Assembly: GCA_934667095.1 (NCBI GenBank)
Contig: CAKULE010000019.1
Coordinates: 1 to 55,327 of the forward strand
Reading direction: 5' to 3'
DNA length: 55,327 bases
Source: an uncultured Oscillospiraceae bacterium
GTDB lineage: Bacteria > Bacillota > Clostridia > Oscillospirales > Oscillospiraceae
The number at the start of each line of letters is the position of its first letter. Positions within the stretch are counted from its first letter, which is position 1. This document shows, piece after piece, positions 8,555-16,309 of this stretch. A program made the translations under genes and the position numbers. A model generated the notes under the pieces. It was not told the origin of the DNA. It saw nothing but the letters and a program-made list of their open reading frames with translations, and did not search any database.

Positions 8555-9525
8555 TACAGCTTCCCGTGGCAGCGCAGCAACTGCACCAGCCCCTTGTCCC
8601 GGAAGCGCTCGATCTCCGGGTTGCTGCGGCCGTGGACCTCGTCCCGGTCGGCCATCTCCCGGTCCATCTGGGCCTGACAGGTCTGCCAGAAGGGCAGGTA
8701 GTCCTCCGGCCACTGGGTGAAGTTAGCAAAGCTCTCCATCCAGTTGCCCCCGGAGGTGCCGATGCCGCCGAACAGCGTGCCCGCCAGCCCGTGCTCGCCG
8801 CCGGCCAGCTGGAGGGTCATATTGATGCCCACCAGACCGTACCGCATGCCGGGGCCGTAGGTAAAGGCGGTGTCGATGTCCTCCATGGTGGCCACGCCGC
8901 TCTGGATCAGATGGGTGCTCTCCCGGAAGAGCACGGACATGAGGCGGGAGGCGATGTAACCGGGGCACTCCTTTTTCAGCACCACAGGCTCCTTGCGGAT
9001 GGAGCGGTAAAAGGCCACCAGCGCGTCCAGACAGGCAGGGTCGGTCTTCTCGCCCTTCACCAGCTCCACCAGCGGCAGCAGATATACCGGGTGATAGGGA
9101 TGGGCCCCCACCATCCGCTCCGGGTGGGCCATCTTCGCGCCGATGAGGGTGGCCGAGATGCCGGAGGTGGAGCTGGCGATGAGGGCGTCCGGACGGCAGC
9201 AGGACTCAACGTCCGCCATGACGGACTGCTTCAGCTCCAGATTCTCCGGGCAGTTTTCCTGAATGAGGTCGGCGTCGGCCAGCGCCTCCGCCCGGTCACA
9301 GGTGAAGCGCAGGCGGCCCAGCCGCTCCGCCGCCTGCTCCGGAGTGAGCACACCCTCCTCTGCCAGAAAGCCGAGGTCGGCGGCGATGCGGGTGCGGGCC
9401 CGCTCCAGCGGGGCCTCGGCAATGTCATACAGCGTAACTTCAGGAAAGTCGCAGCAGAGCAGATGGGTGGCCCAGCCGCTGCCGATCAGGCCGGAACCGT
9501 ACAGCGTGATCTTCTTGATCTCCAT
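8554..9525 (-). CDS. 3-hydroxyacyl-CoA dehydrogenase family protein, L-carnitine dehydrogenase/lambda-crystallin-like
   Basis: The 323-residue NAD-dependent dehydrogenase starts with a Rossmann motif GSGLIGSG (residues 10-17). It has the SSTSG segment near 119 and His142 in HPYHPVYLLP, the place of the catalytic His in this superfamily. The region GVATMEDID, then GPGMRYGLVG and LAGGEHG, follows the layout I know from L-carnitine dehydrogenases rather than that of butyryl-CoA pathway enzymes. It probably oxidises a 3-hydroxy acid or its derivative. AAGGAG stands six bases before the ATG. It diverges from the AraC gene and is coupled to the MATE gene. The substrate is not settled. Confidence 0.82.
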   Translation of the reverse strand: MEIKKITLYGSGLIGSGWATHLLCCDFPEVTLYDIAEAPLERARTRIAADLGFLAEEGVLTPEQAAERLGRLRFTCDRAEALADADLIQENCPENLELKQSVMADVESCCRPDALIASSTSGISATLIGAKMAHPERMVGAHPYHPVYLLPLVELVKGEKTDPACLDALVAFYRSIRKEPVVLKKECPGYIASRLMSVLFRESTHLIQSGVATMEDIDTAFTYGPGMRYGLVGINMTLQLAGGEHGLAGTLFGGIGTSGGNWMESFANFTQWPEDYLPFWQTCQAQMDREMADRDEVHGRSNPEIERFRDKGLVQLLRCHGKL

Positions 9526-9598
9526 AAAAAACTCCTTCTTTCTTCTTATTTCGGCGCCGCAGTGTGGCGGCCCGCAGAATGCGGTGCGCTTCAGACAT

Positions 9599-9608
9599 GA
9601 ATTTCAGG
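9599..9608 (-). promoter_or_regulatory. CCTGAAATTC motif next to the AraC promoter
   Basis: This ten-base site differs at one base from the TCTGAAATTC repeats at 6031-6191. It lies 11 bases upstream of the -35 hexamer of the araC-type gene and within the control region of the divergent dehydrogenase gene. It is a likely autoregulatory site. Confidence 0.5.
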
Positions 9609-9619
9609 CAAATTTTGCA

Positions 9620-9648
9620 TTGAAAAATGTCCGACACTATGATAAAAT
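9620..9648 (+). promoter_or_regulatory. Sigma-70-type promoter of the AraC-type regulator
   Basis: TTGAAA (9620-9625), 17 bases, TAAAAT (9643-9648). The leader to the ATG at 9704 is about 50 bases. Confidence 0.6.
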
Positions 9649-9703
9649 AATAACGATGATAAACCTGCGGCGCGCCCCGCCCGCGGACAGGAGAGAGCTG
9701 CCC

Positions 9704-10666
9704 ATGAATACACAGCCCGGTCAGGACGTCAGCGTCCTGTGGGTCGCGGAGTCCAACTGGACCGCCGGGACCGGCATCAAGCCCCACAAGCACGACTACT
9801 TCCACATGTTCATGGTCCGTCAGGGCCCCCTGCGTTTCACCGTGGAGGACGAGGCCTTCAATCTGGACCCCGGCGAGTGCCTGCTGGTCCCGCCCAACGT
9901 GATGCACGGCCTGTGCGATCTGGAGGTGCGGCTGGGCCGGACCTACGAGGTCAAGTTCGCCGTCCAGCCCGGCGCCCTGCGGAATCTGCTGTCCGCCCTG
10001 CCCTACACGTTCCCCGCCTCTGACCTCTCCGAGGCGCTGGTGCGCGAGCTGGTGGAGGAGAGCACCCGGCAGGAGCTGTCCACCCCCGCGCTGACGGCGG
10101 AGTATCTCACCGCGCTGATCAACTACTTCAGCCGGCACTACGGCCATCAGCCCCAGCACCAGACCCGGGTGGTGGACACCACGGGCTACTCCCCCCTGTC
10201 GGTGGAGATCGTCCGCTATCTGGAGGACCATTACGATCAGGACATCCCCCTGCAGGAGGTGGCCGACGCAGTGGGCTTCAATAAAAATTATATCTGCTCC
10301 GCCTTCAAGCGGGACTCCGGCATGACCATCGGCACCTGCCAGACAGCCATCCGCATCCGCAAGGCCGCGGAGATGATCTCTTTCTCCGATATGAATCTGG
10401 CGCAGGTGGCCGCCGCTACGGGCTTCACCAATCTCAGCCATTTCAACCGCATTTTCAAAAAGGTGGTGGGCATCCCGCCCGGGCAGTACCGGCACATGTT
10501 CACCGTGGACATGCTGGTGACCGGTCAGGACCCTCAGACGGCCAGCACCGTCACCGCCCAGAACGGCTTCATCGTCTCCGTGCTCAGCCGCAAGAGCATG
10601 AATATTGCCCAGATCGGGGAGTTCATCGGCAGTGAGATGGAGAAGCAATCCACGCCCGCAGTCTGA
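9704..10666 (+). CDS. AraC family transcriptional regulator with cupin sensor domain
   Basis: The 320-residue protein has an N-terminal cupin-like ligand domain (HKHDYFHMFMV, then LDPGECLLVPPNVMHG) and a C-terminal AraC double helix-turn-helix at about residues 170-265 (the second helix pair contains VAAATGFTNLSHFNRIFKK). A tail of about 50 residues follows the DNA-binding domain, which is unusual since AraC proteins normally end there. The ATG at 9704 has GGAGAG upstream; the open frame extends further up but is antisense to the dehydrogenase gene. It is the natural candidate to bind the TCTGAAATTC motifs and control the flanking units. Confidence 0.9.
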   Translation: MNTQPGQDVSVLWVAESNWTAGTGIKPHKHDYFHMFMVRQGPLRFTVEDEAFNLDPGECLLVPPNVMHGLCDLEVRLGRTYEVKFAVQPGALRNLLSALPYTFPASDLSEALVRELVEESTRQELSTPALTAEYLTALINYFSRHYGHQPQHQTRVVDTTGYSPLSVEIVRYLEDHYDQDIPLQEVADAVGFNKNYICSAFKRDSGMTIGTCQTAIRIRKAAEMISFSDMNLAQVAAATGFTNLSHFNRIFKKVVGIPPGQYRHMFTVDMLVTGQDPQTASTVTAQNGFIVSVLSRKSMNIAQIGEFIGSEMEKQSTPAV

Positions 10667-10675
10667 TCTCTGCCG

Positions 10676-10710
10676 CCGCCCGGGAGCGCCGCCCCCGGGC
10701 GGTATTTTTA
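10676..10710 (+). terminator. Rho-independent terminator of the AraC-type gene
   Basis: CCGCCCGGG pairs with CCCGGGCGG and is followed by TATTTTTA. Confidence 0.85.
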
Positions 10711-10831
10711 TCCGCCAAGGGGCAGGCATATCCGGGGTCCTGCAGCTGAAAATCAGAAAATTCAGAAACAAGTCATTTTACCAAATCACTTAATCCAAGA
10801 GCATAATATCATACTAACCCGTTGATTTCAA

Positions 10832-10890
10832 CACGAAATTCAAAATATCAGAAAATTTTTATTGACTTCCGCCGCAAAATGCGTTAGCCT
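10832..10890 (+). promoter_or_regulatory. MFS gene promoter with an abutting GAAATTCA-containing site
   Basis: TTGACT (10862-10867), 17 bases, TAGCCT (10885-10890) forms the promoter. Just upstream lies CACGAAATTCA (from 10832) followed by ATCAGAAAAT, a partial match to the TCTGAAATTC motif. A further related stretch, CTGAAAATCAGAAAATTCAG, lies near 10746-10765. A site touching a weak -35 box is what an AraC-type activator needs. The rest of 10711-10924 is AT-rich and holds no gene. Confidence 0.5.
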
Positions 10891-10924
10891 AATTCTAGAA
10901 CACTTTTTCAAGGAGGAATTTCGC

Positions 10925-12373
10925 ATGACGCAGTCCGAGGCGTATATCTCTCTGCCCCGCCCCCGGCAGCTCCGGGTGATATTGGGGGTAGGGATCCTCT
11001 GGTTTTACAATCTGCTGTTCGCCTTCGCCATGCCGGTGATCCTGCCCTCCCTGATGGAATACTACGACATGATGGCCTACTACGCAGTTTTGGGCGGCGT
11101 GACCTCGCTGATGACCTGCATCGTCACCCCCATCGGCGGCAAGCTGGGGGACCGGTTCGGCCGGCGGCGGGTGTGCCTCATCGCCGGGTACCTGCGGCTG
11201 GCCCTGATGGTGGCCTGCGGCATTCCCTCCAGCGGGCCGGTCTTTCTGGTGCTCTACTCCTGCGGCAGTCTGGTGGGCGGCTTCCTGAACGCCTTCCCCG
11301 CCACCATCCTCAGTGATGTGACCACCCCGTCCGAGCGGCCGAAGTGGTTCGGCGTGTTCGGCACCATCAACGGCGCGGCCCTGCTCATCGGGCTGTTCGG
11401 CGGCGGCGTGGCCGTGGACCTGCTGGGCCCCACCAGCATCTTCTGGCTGGTGTCCCCGCTGGGGCTCATCGCGCTGGTGCTGCTCACCCTGTACTACCCC
11501 AACCGCCCCTCGGGCAGCGCCGCCGGCATCGACGGCGTGGGCATGGCCCTGCTGGGTACAGGGCTGGCCTGCGTGCTGTCCTGGTGCTCCTTCGGGGACA
11601 GCCTGTTCCCCCGGGTGTCCCCGGTGGGGATCGGCCTGCTGGTGTGCGGCGCGGTGCTGCTGGTCCTGCTGCTGCGGTATGAGCGCTCCGCTCAGGACCC
11701 TCTGCTGGACCTCTCCCTGTTCCGCAACCGGAACTTCTCCATGTCCTTCTCCACCCACCTGCTCATCGCGCCCATGATGTGCCTGTGCTCCTCCACTCTC
11801 TCCCTGTTCGGGCAGAAGGCCCTGGGCCTGTCCGCCACCGTCAGCGGCACGCTGGCCCTGCCCAAAAACATCCTGTTCCTCATCCTGCCCACGCTGCTGG
11901 GCACGTGGATCGCCAAGGACCAGCAGCGGTACCGGCCCGTGTTCCTCACCTGCGGCGGGGCCATCACGCTGGGCAGCGTGCTCTGCGCCGGGTGGAACAC
12001 CGGCACCCCTGTGGCCGCCATCTACGCCGTTATGCTCATCTTCGGCCTCGGCACCAGCTGCCAGTCGGTGTGCATCCAGCCCTATATGCAGCTCACCGTT
12101 CCGCCGGCCAAGCTGGGCAGCGCGGCTGCCATGGTGCTCTTTGCCAACTCCATCGGCGTGGTCATCTTCAACGCCTTCTACAACATTTTTTACAACGCCC
12201 GCTATGCCGAAGCCATGGCGCAGGGCGGCGGGGCCAAGCTGGCCGAGGGCATCGCCGAGACCTTCTCCTGCATCTCCATCCTCAGCGCGGTATGCGGCGC
12301 GGCCATCGTGATCCTCGCCCTGTGGCTGGTGCCCAGCCGGAAAACGGCAGCCCGGCAGCAGACGGCCCAATAA
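10925..12373 (+). CDS. Major facilitator superfamily transporter (DHA2/EmrB-QacA-like)
   Basis: The 482-residue membrane protein has about 14 hydrophobic segments. The MFS loop motif GGKLGDRFGRRR lies between segments 2 and 3, as in the DHA2 drug:H+ antiporters. The ATG at 10925 has AAGGAGG nine bases upstream. It probably moves a small molecule out of, or into, the cell. Its promoter carries a site like those in the transporter operon, so it may belong to the same regulon. Confidence 0.88.
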   Translation: MTQSEAYISLPRPRQLRVILGVGILWFYNLLFAFAMPVILPSLMEYYDMMAYYAVLGGVTSLMTCIVTPIGGKLGDRFGRRRVCLIAGYLRLALMVACGIPSSGPVFLVLYSCGSLVGGFLNAFPATILSDVTTPSERPKWFGVFGTINGAALLIGLFGGGVAVDLLGPTSIFWLVSPLGLIALVLLTLYYPNRPSGSAAGIDGVGMALLGTGLACVLSWCSFGDSLFPRVSPVGIGLLVCGAVLLVLLLRYERSAQDPLLDLSLFRNRNFSMSFSTHLLIAPMMCLCSSTLSLFGQKALGLSATVSGTLALPKNILFLILPTLLGTWIAKDQQRYRPVFLTCGGAITLGSVLCAGWNTGTPVAAIYAVMLIFGLGTSCQSVCIQPYMQLTVPPAKLGSAAAMVLFANSIGVVIFNAFYNIFYNARYAEAMAQGGGAKLAEGIAETFSCISILSAVCGAAIVILALWLVPSRKTAARQQTAQ

Positions 12374-12377
12374 ACAC

Positions 12378-12415
12378 AAAAACACCGGAGGACCTGACGG
12401 TCCCCCGGTGTTTTG
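12378..12415. terminator. Bidirectional terminator between MFS and amidase genes
   Basis: AAACACCGG and the following bases pair with GGTCCCCCGGTGTTTT around a short loop. The A/T flanks serve both converging genes. Confidence 0.85.
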
Positions 12416-12418
12416 CGC

Positions 12419-13267
12419 TCACTGCGGATGTTCCAGCCGGTAGATCACAGCGGCCAGCTGCTCCCGGGTGACAAAGCTCTGATAAGCCATGTCCCCCTGC
12501 CCGGTCCCCCGGATGAGGCCCATCTGCTCCGCCCAGGCCCGCTCCTCCGCCGACCACTCCGCCGGCGGCAGCTGGGTCTGCGCCGCCAGCCATGCGGCCA
12601 TCAGGCCGTTGAATTGCTCCTGTGTCACGTCCTTTTCCTCCTTTGCCGGGGCGGGGGCGGACTGGGGCTTCAGCTCCGCCGCCACGTCCGCCCGGAAGTC
12701 GTCCATGCTCTTCCCGAACTTGGGGAACCAGTGGAGCACGTCCCCGTGATTGCTGGCCATGCCCAGCGCGTGGCCCTCTGCGTGGCAGATCACCGTCTCC
12801 GGCGCCAGCGGGTCCAGCTGGTACAGCCGGCACAGGTGGGCGGTGAGCTCCACCGCCGTGCGGTAGACCTGCTCGAAATAGATCCGGTCCGTCAGGCCGT
12901 CCTCGCAGATCTCAAAGGAGATGTGGGTATTGTTGGCGCTGGGGCGGGTAGAGCCATTGCCGGCGTGCCAGCCCCGGGTGGTCCACGGCAGGGTCTGCAC
13001 CGCCGCCACGGAGCTGTCGGCCAGTCTGCCCACAAAGCCGTGGACGCACACGTCCAGCCCCGGCCGGTTCCAGTGGTTTCCGTTTCTGTTGGTGCCCAGC
13101 CGGGCCAGCAGGACGGCGCAGTCTGGGTCGTCCGCCGCGGGCTGCACGTACCGGCGCAGGGTGGGGTTATTGGCCCCGGTGGAGTGGACCATCACGCCCC
13201 GGGGGCGGATGGTCTGGCCGGTCTTGCAGCAGTCGTTCTCCGTCAGGAGACACTTGAGCAGCTTCAT
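12419..13267 (-). CDS. Phage-type N-acetylmuramoyl-L-alanine amidase (endolysin) with SLH-like C-terminus
   Basis: The 282-residue protein has an Amidase_2/PGRP domain: VMVHSTG with His28, GWHAGNG, NTHISFEI, and a late ICHAEGHALGMASNHGD segment that carries the other metal ligands. It cleaves the amide bond between muramic acid and the stem peptide. After a Pro/Lys-rich linker near 210 the end resembles one S-layer-homology repeat (WSAEERAWAEQMGLI, then VTREQLAAVIYRLE), probably for wall binding. There is no signal peptide, as for endolysins that need a holin. The ATG overlaps the holin-like gene by four bases. Confidence 0.85.
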   Translation of the reverse strand: MKLLKCLLTENDCCKTGQTIRPRGVMVHSTGANNPTLRRYVQPAADDPDCAVLLARLGTNRNGNHWNRPGLDVCVHGFVGRLADSSVAAVQTLPWTTRGWHAGNGSTRPSANNTHISFEICEDGLTDRIYFEQVYRTAVELTAHLCRLYQLDPLAPETVICHAEGHALGMASNHGDVLHWFPKFGKSMDDFRADVAAELKPQSAPAPAKEEKDVTQEQFNGLMAAWLAAQTQLPPAEWSAEERAWAEQMGLIRGTGQGDMAYQSFVTREQLAAVIYRLEHPQ

Positions 13268-13461
13268 CCGTTCCCCTCCTGTCCGCCAACCCGCTCATGC
13301 TGCGTACCGAAATAAAAAGAGATGATCACCGCGTAGATGGTCATGAAATCCTGACTCACCTTTCCCCGCAGGGCCAGCACGGCGAAGGCCGCCGTCAGCA
13401 CGATGGTCACCAGCGACTTGACGCACAGCAGGTTAGCCAACCGCTTTTTCAAAAGTTCCAT
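13264..13461 (-). CDS. Small holin-like membrane protein
   Basis: The 65-residue protein has two short hydrophobic stretches (SLVTIVLTAAFAVLAL and FMTIYAVIISFYF) and a charged tail. Its size, topology and position, overlapping the amidase start (ATGA), fit a phage holin. I do not recognise the exact holin family. A GGGGGGAA ribosome site stands before the ATG. Confidence 0.65.
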   Translation of the reverse strand: MELLKKRLANLLCVKSLVTIVLTAAFAVLALRGKVSQDFMTIYAVIISFYFGTQHERVGGQEGNG

Positions 13462-13490
13462 ATCAGTTCCCCCCTCTTCGTTCCAAGGGC

Positions 13491-13715
13491 TCAGTCAGAG
13501 CCCAGCGTCTGGTGGAGGCGGGCAAGGTCGCTCCCCTGCTCGGAGAGTTTGACCTCTACCACAGCTATGCGCTCCACCACACTGTTGTGCTTGTCCACCT
13601 TTTTCTCCAGCTGCTCGATGCGGTAATTGGTCAGTCGGTTGGCCGCCAGCACGCCCCCAAGGCTGCCGATGGCGGTACCGATCAGGGCAATGACCGCCAC
13701 GACGATCTGTTCCAT
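13491..13715 (-). CDS. XhlA-like lysis protein (hemolysin/holin accessory)
   Basis: The product of 74 residues starts with a membrane segment (VVAVIALIGTAIGSLGGVLAA). A coiled-coil region follows (IEQLEKKVDKHNSVVERIAV). This resembles XhlA-type and related phage proteins placed just before the holin and endolysin, although XhlA itself has its membrane segment at the C-terminus. The start was set at the ATG at 13715, where AGGGGGG stands upstream; an in-frame start at 13751 adds twelve unlikely residues. It is the first gene of the three-gene lysis cassette. Confidence 0.6.
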   Translation of the reverse strand: MEQIVVAVIALIGTAIGSLGGVLAANRLTNYRIEQLEKKVDKHNSVVERIAVVEVKLSEQGSDLARLHQTLGSD

Positions 13716-13758
13716 CCCTCTATCCCCCCTCTGAACGGGGCCGTCAAGCAAGTTTTTG

Positions 13759-13787
13759 TTGCCCTTTTCCGTGCAAGATGATATAAT
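13759..13787 (+). promoter_or_regulatory. prfC promoter
   Basis: TTGCCC (13759-13764), 17 bases, TATAAT (13782-13787). A GGAGG ribosome site follows before the ATG at 13826. Confidence 0.65.
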
Positions 13788-13825
13788 AGCTGATTGTCAA
13801 AAATATTTTGGAGGTATCCTCCCCT

Positions 13826-15427
13826 ATGTCGCTATACGAATCTGAGATCAAGCGCCGGCGCACCTTTGCCATCATCTCCCACCCCGATGCCGGTAAGACC
13901 ACCCTGACCGAGAAATTCCTGCTGTACGGCGGGGCCATCGCTCAGGCGGGCGTGGTCAAGGGCAAGAAAAATTCCCGCGCCGCCACCTCCGACTGGATGG
14001 AGATTGAAAAGCAGCGCGGCATCTCCGTCACGTCCTCGGTCATGCAGTTCCAGTACGAGGGCTTCTGCATCAACATTCTGGACACCCCGGGCCATCAGGA
14101 CTTCTCCGAGGACACCTACCGCACGCTGATGGCCGCGGACTCCGCCGTCATGGTCATCGACGCCGCCAAGGGCGTGGAGGCCCAGACCCGGAAGCTGTTC
14201 AAGGTCTGCGCCATGCGGGACATCCCCATCTTCACCTTCATCAACAAGATGGACCGGGAGGCCCGGGACCCCTTCGAGCTCTGTCAGGAGCTGGAGAAGG
14301 AACTGGGCATCGACACTTACGCCGTCAACTGGCCCATCGGCTGCGGCAAGGAGTTTCAGGGCGTGTACGACCGGGCCCGGAAGAAGATCATCCACTTCAC
14401 CTCCAACACCAACGCCCGGGCCGCCACCGCCACTGAGGTGGATCTGAACGACCCTGAACTGGCCGGGCTCATCGGTCAGGCCAAGCGGGACCAGCTGGCG
14501 GACGAGATCGAGCTGCTGGACGGCGCCTCCTGCGAGTTCGACCTGGACCGGGTGCGCCACGGCAAGCTGTCCCCGGTGTTCTTCGGCTCCGCCCTCACCA
14601 ACTTCGGCGTGGAGCCCTTTCTGGAGGACTTCCTGCGCATGACCACGCCGCCCCTGCCCCGCCGGGCCGGGGACGAGGTCATCGACAGCTTTGACGACAG
14701 CTTCTCCGCCTTCGTCTTCAAGATCCAGGCCAACATGAACAAGGCCCACCGGGACCGCATCGCCTTTATGCGGGTGGTCTCCGGCCGGTTCGACGCCGGC
14801 AAGGAGGTCTACCACGTTCAGGGCGGCAAGCGCATCAAGCTCTCCCGGCCCCAGCAGCTCATGGCCGCTGAGCGGGAGATCATCGAGGAGGCCTACGCCG
14901 GGGACATCATCGGCGTGTTCGACCCGGGCATCTTCTCCATTGGCGACACCCTGTGCGCCCCGGGGAAGAAGTTCAGATTCGACCCCATCCCCACCTTCGC
15001 CCCGGAGCATTTCCGCCGGGTTCGGCCCCTGGACACCATGAAGCGCAAACAGTTCCTCAAGGGCATGGAGCAGATCGCTCAGGAGGGTGCCATCCAGATC
15101 TTCAAGACCCCCTACTCCGGCATGGAGGAGGTCATCGTGGGCGTGGTGGGCACGCTGCAGTTCGACGTGCTGGAGTACCGCCTGCGGGGGGAGTACGGCG
15201 TGGAGCTCTATGTGGAGGGCCTGCCCTATGAGTATCTCCGCTGGGTGGAACACAAGGGGGACGAGCCCCTGAAGGCCGAGGACCTTGTCCTGCCCAACGA
15301 CGCCATGCTGGTGGAGGACTACAAGGGGAGCCAGCTGCTGCTGTTCTCCTCCATGTGGTCCATCAACTGGACAGCCGACCGCAACAAGCAGCTCACCCTG
15401 CTGGAGTTCGGCGGGGCCAGATTCTGA
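13826..15427 (+). CDS. prfC: Peptide chain release factor 3
   Basis: The 533-residue GTPase removes RF1/RF2 from the ribosome after termination. It has the G1 loop SHPDAGKTTLTEK, the switch II DTPGHQDF, and the NKMD motif. The C-terminal domains match RF3 in length and content (VGTLQFDVLEYRL). The ATG at 13826 gives the usual N-terminus MSLYESEIKRRRTFAIISHPD; an in-frame TTG 18 bases upstream overlaps the ribosome site. It stands alone between the divergent lysis cassette and a terminator. Confidence 0.96.
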   Translation: MSLYESEIKRRRTFAIISHPDAGKTTLTEKFLLYGGAIAQAGVVKGKKNSRAATSDWMEIEKQRGISVTSSVMQFQYEGFCINILDTPGHQDFSEDTYRTLMAADSAVMVIDAAKGVEAQTRKLFKVCAMRDIPIFTFINKMDREARDPFELCQELEKELGIDTYAVNWPIGCGKEFQGVYDRARKKIIHFTSNTNARAATATEVDLNDPELAGLIGQAKRDQLADEIELLDGASCEFDLDRVRHGKLSPVFFGSALTNFGVEPFLEDFLRMTTPPLPRRAGDEVIDSFDDSFSAFVFKIQANMNKAHRDRIAFMRVVSGRFDAGKEVYHVQGGKRIKLSRPQQLMAAEREIIEEAYAGDIIGVFDPGIFSIGDTLCAPGKKFRFDPIPTFAPEHFRRVRPLDTMKRKQFLKGMEQIAQEGAIQIFKTPYSGMEEVIVGVVGTLQFDVLEYRLRGEYGVELYVEGLPYEYLRWVEHKGDEPLKAEDLVLPNDAMLVEDYKGSQLLLFSSMWSINWTADRNKQLTLLEFGGARF

Positions 15428-15435
15428 AAACGCAA

Positions 15436-15472
15436 AGACCGCCCGGCCCACAGTGTGGGCCGGGCGGTCTCT
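15436..15472. terminator. Strong bidirectional terminator after prfC
   Basis: AGACCGCCCGGCCCACA pairs perfectly with TGTGGGCCGGGCGGTCT, followed by CTTTT. It also serves the converging membrane ferredoxin gene. Confidence 0.9.
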
Positions 15473-15481
15473 TTTGATCGG

Positions 15482-16306
15482 TCAGAGGGCGTCCTTCGGG
15501 CAGGCCCGCACGCACTCCATGCAGAGGATGCACTCCGTCCCGTTTCTCCGTCTCCGGGAGTTGTCGGTCACATCCACGTCCATGGGGCACGCCCGCCGGC
15601 ATTTCCCGCAGGAGACGCACTTGGTCCTGTCGCACTTCACCCGCAGGAGGGAGAAGTAGCTCATAGGCTTCAGGAACACCGTGATGGGGCAGAGATATTT
15701 ACAGAAGGCCCGGTTGTCCCGGAGCGCGAAGGCCAGCGCGATCCCCGCCCCGTAGTAGACCACGTTCCCGATGAGGAAAGCCCGGAACATGATGCGCTCC
15801 ATATCCCCTACCCGGGCCAGAAACAGCGCCGCCACAAAACACAGGGAGGCGGCAAAGGTGACGTACCGGAGCCAGCCCAGCCGCTTCCGCGGCCCCTGCG
15901 GCGTCTTGTAGGGGAGGAAGTCCAGCACCATGGCCGTCCAGCAGGCATAGCCGCACCAGCCCCGCCCGAAGAGCAGGGGCCCGAAGATCTTGGCCACCGC
16001 GTAGTGGATGGTGGCCGCCTCGAACACGCCGGTGAAAAGGTAATACCAGAAGCCCTCGATCTGCATGTTTTCCCGGCAGATGATCCCGAGGTAGACCAGC
16101 ATGTACAGCCCCACCAGCAGCTGCACCATCCGCCGGGCGTACCGGCGCTTCCGCAGAAACAGGAACATCCCCAGCGAGATGGACAGACCGATATAGCTGA
16201 AATTGAACAGGTAGAACAGGTTTCCCTTCGCCCGCCAGAGGGTGACCGCAATGATCTCAAACACCGCCAGCATGAGGGCCGGGAAAAGATACTGCTTGCC
16301 GCGCAT
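15482..16306 (-). CDS. NapH/NosR/YccM-type membrane 4Fe-4S protein
   Basis: The 274-residue protein has about six membrane segments, two membrane-side cysteine motifs typical of this family (CGYACW near 135 and CKYLCP near 205), and two C-terminal 4Fe-4S ferredoxin motifs (CVSCGKCRRACP and CILCMECVRACP). Such proteins pass electrons across or along the membrane, but no partner reductase gene is near. The ATG at 16306 has AAGGAG upstream. The open frame continues upstream through the broken gene at 16310-16761 as far as a stop near 16569. Confidence 0.85.
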   Translation of the reverse strand: MRGKQYLFPALMLAVFEIIAVTLWRAKGNLFYLFNFSYIGLSISLGMFLFLRKRRYARRMVQLLVGLYMLVYLGIICRENMQIEGFWYYLFTGVFEAATIHYAVAKIFGPLLFGRGWCGYACWTAMVLDFLPYKTPQGPRKRLGWLRYVTFAASLCFVAALFLARVGDMERIMFRAFLIGNVVYYGAGIALAFALRDNRAFCKYLCPITVFLKPMSYFSLLRVKCDRTKCVSCGKCRRACPMDVDVTDNSRRRRNGTECILCMECVRACPKDAL

Positions 16307-16309
16307 ACG

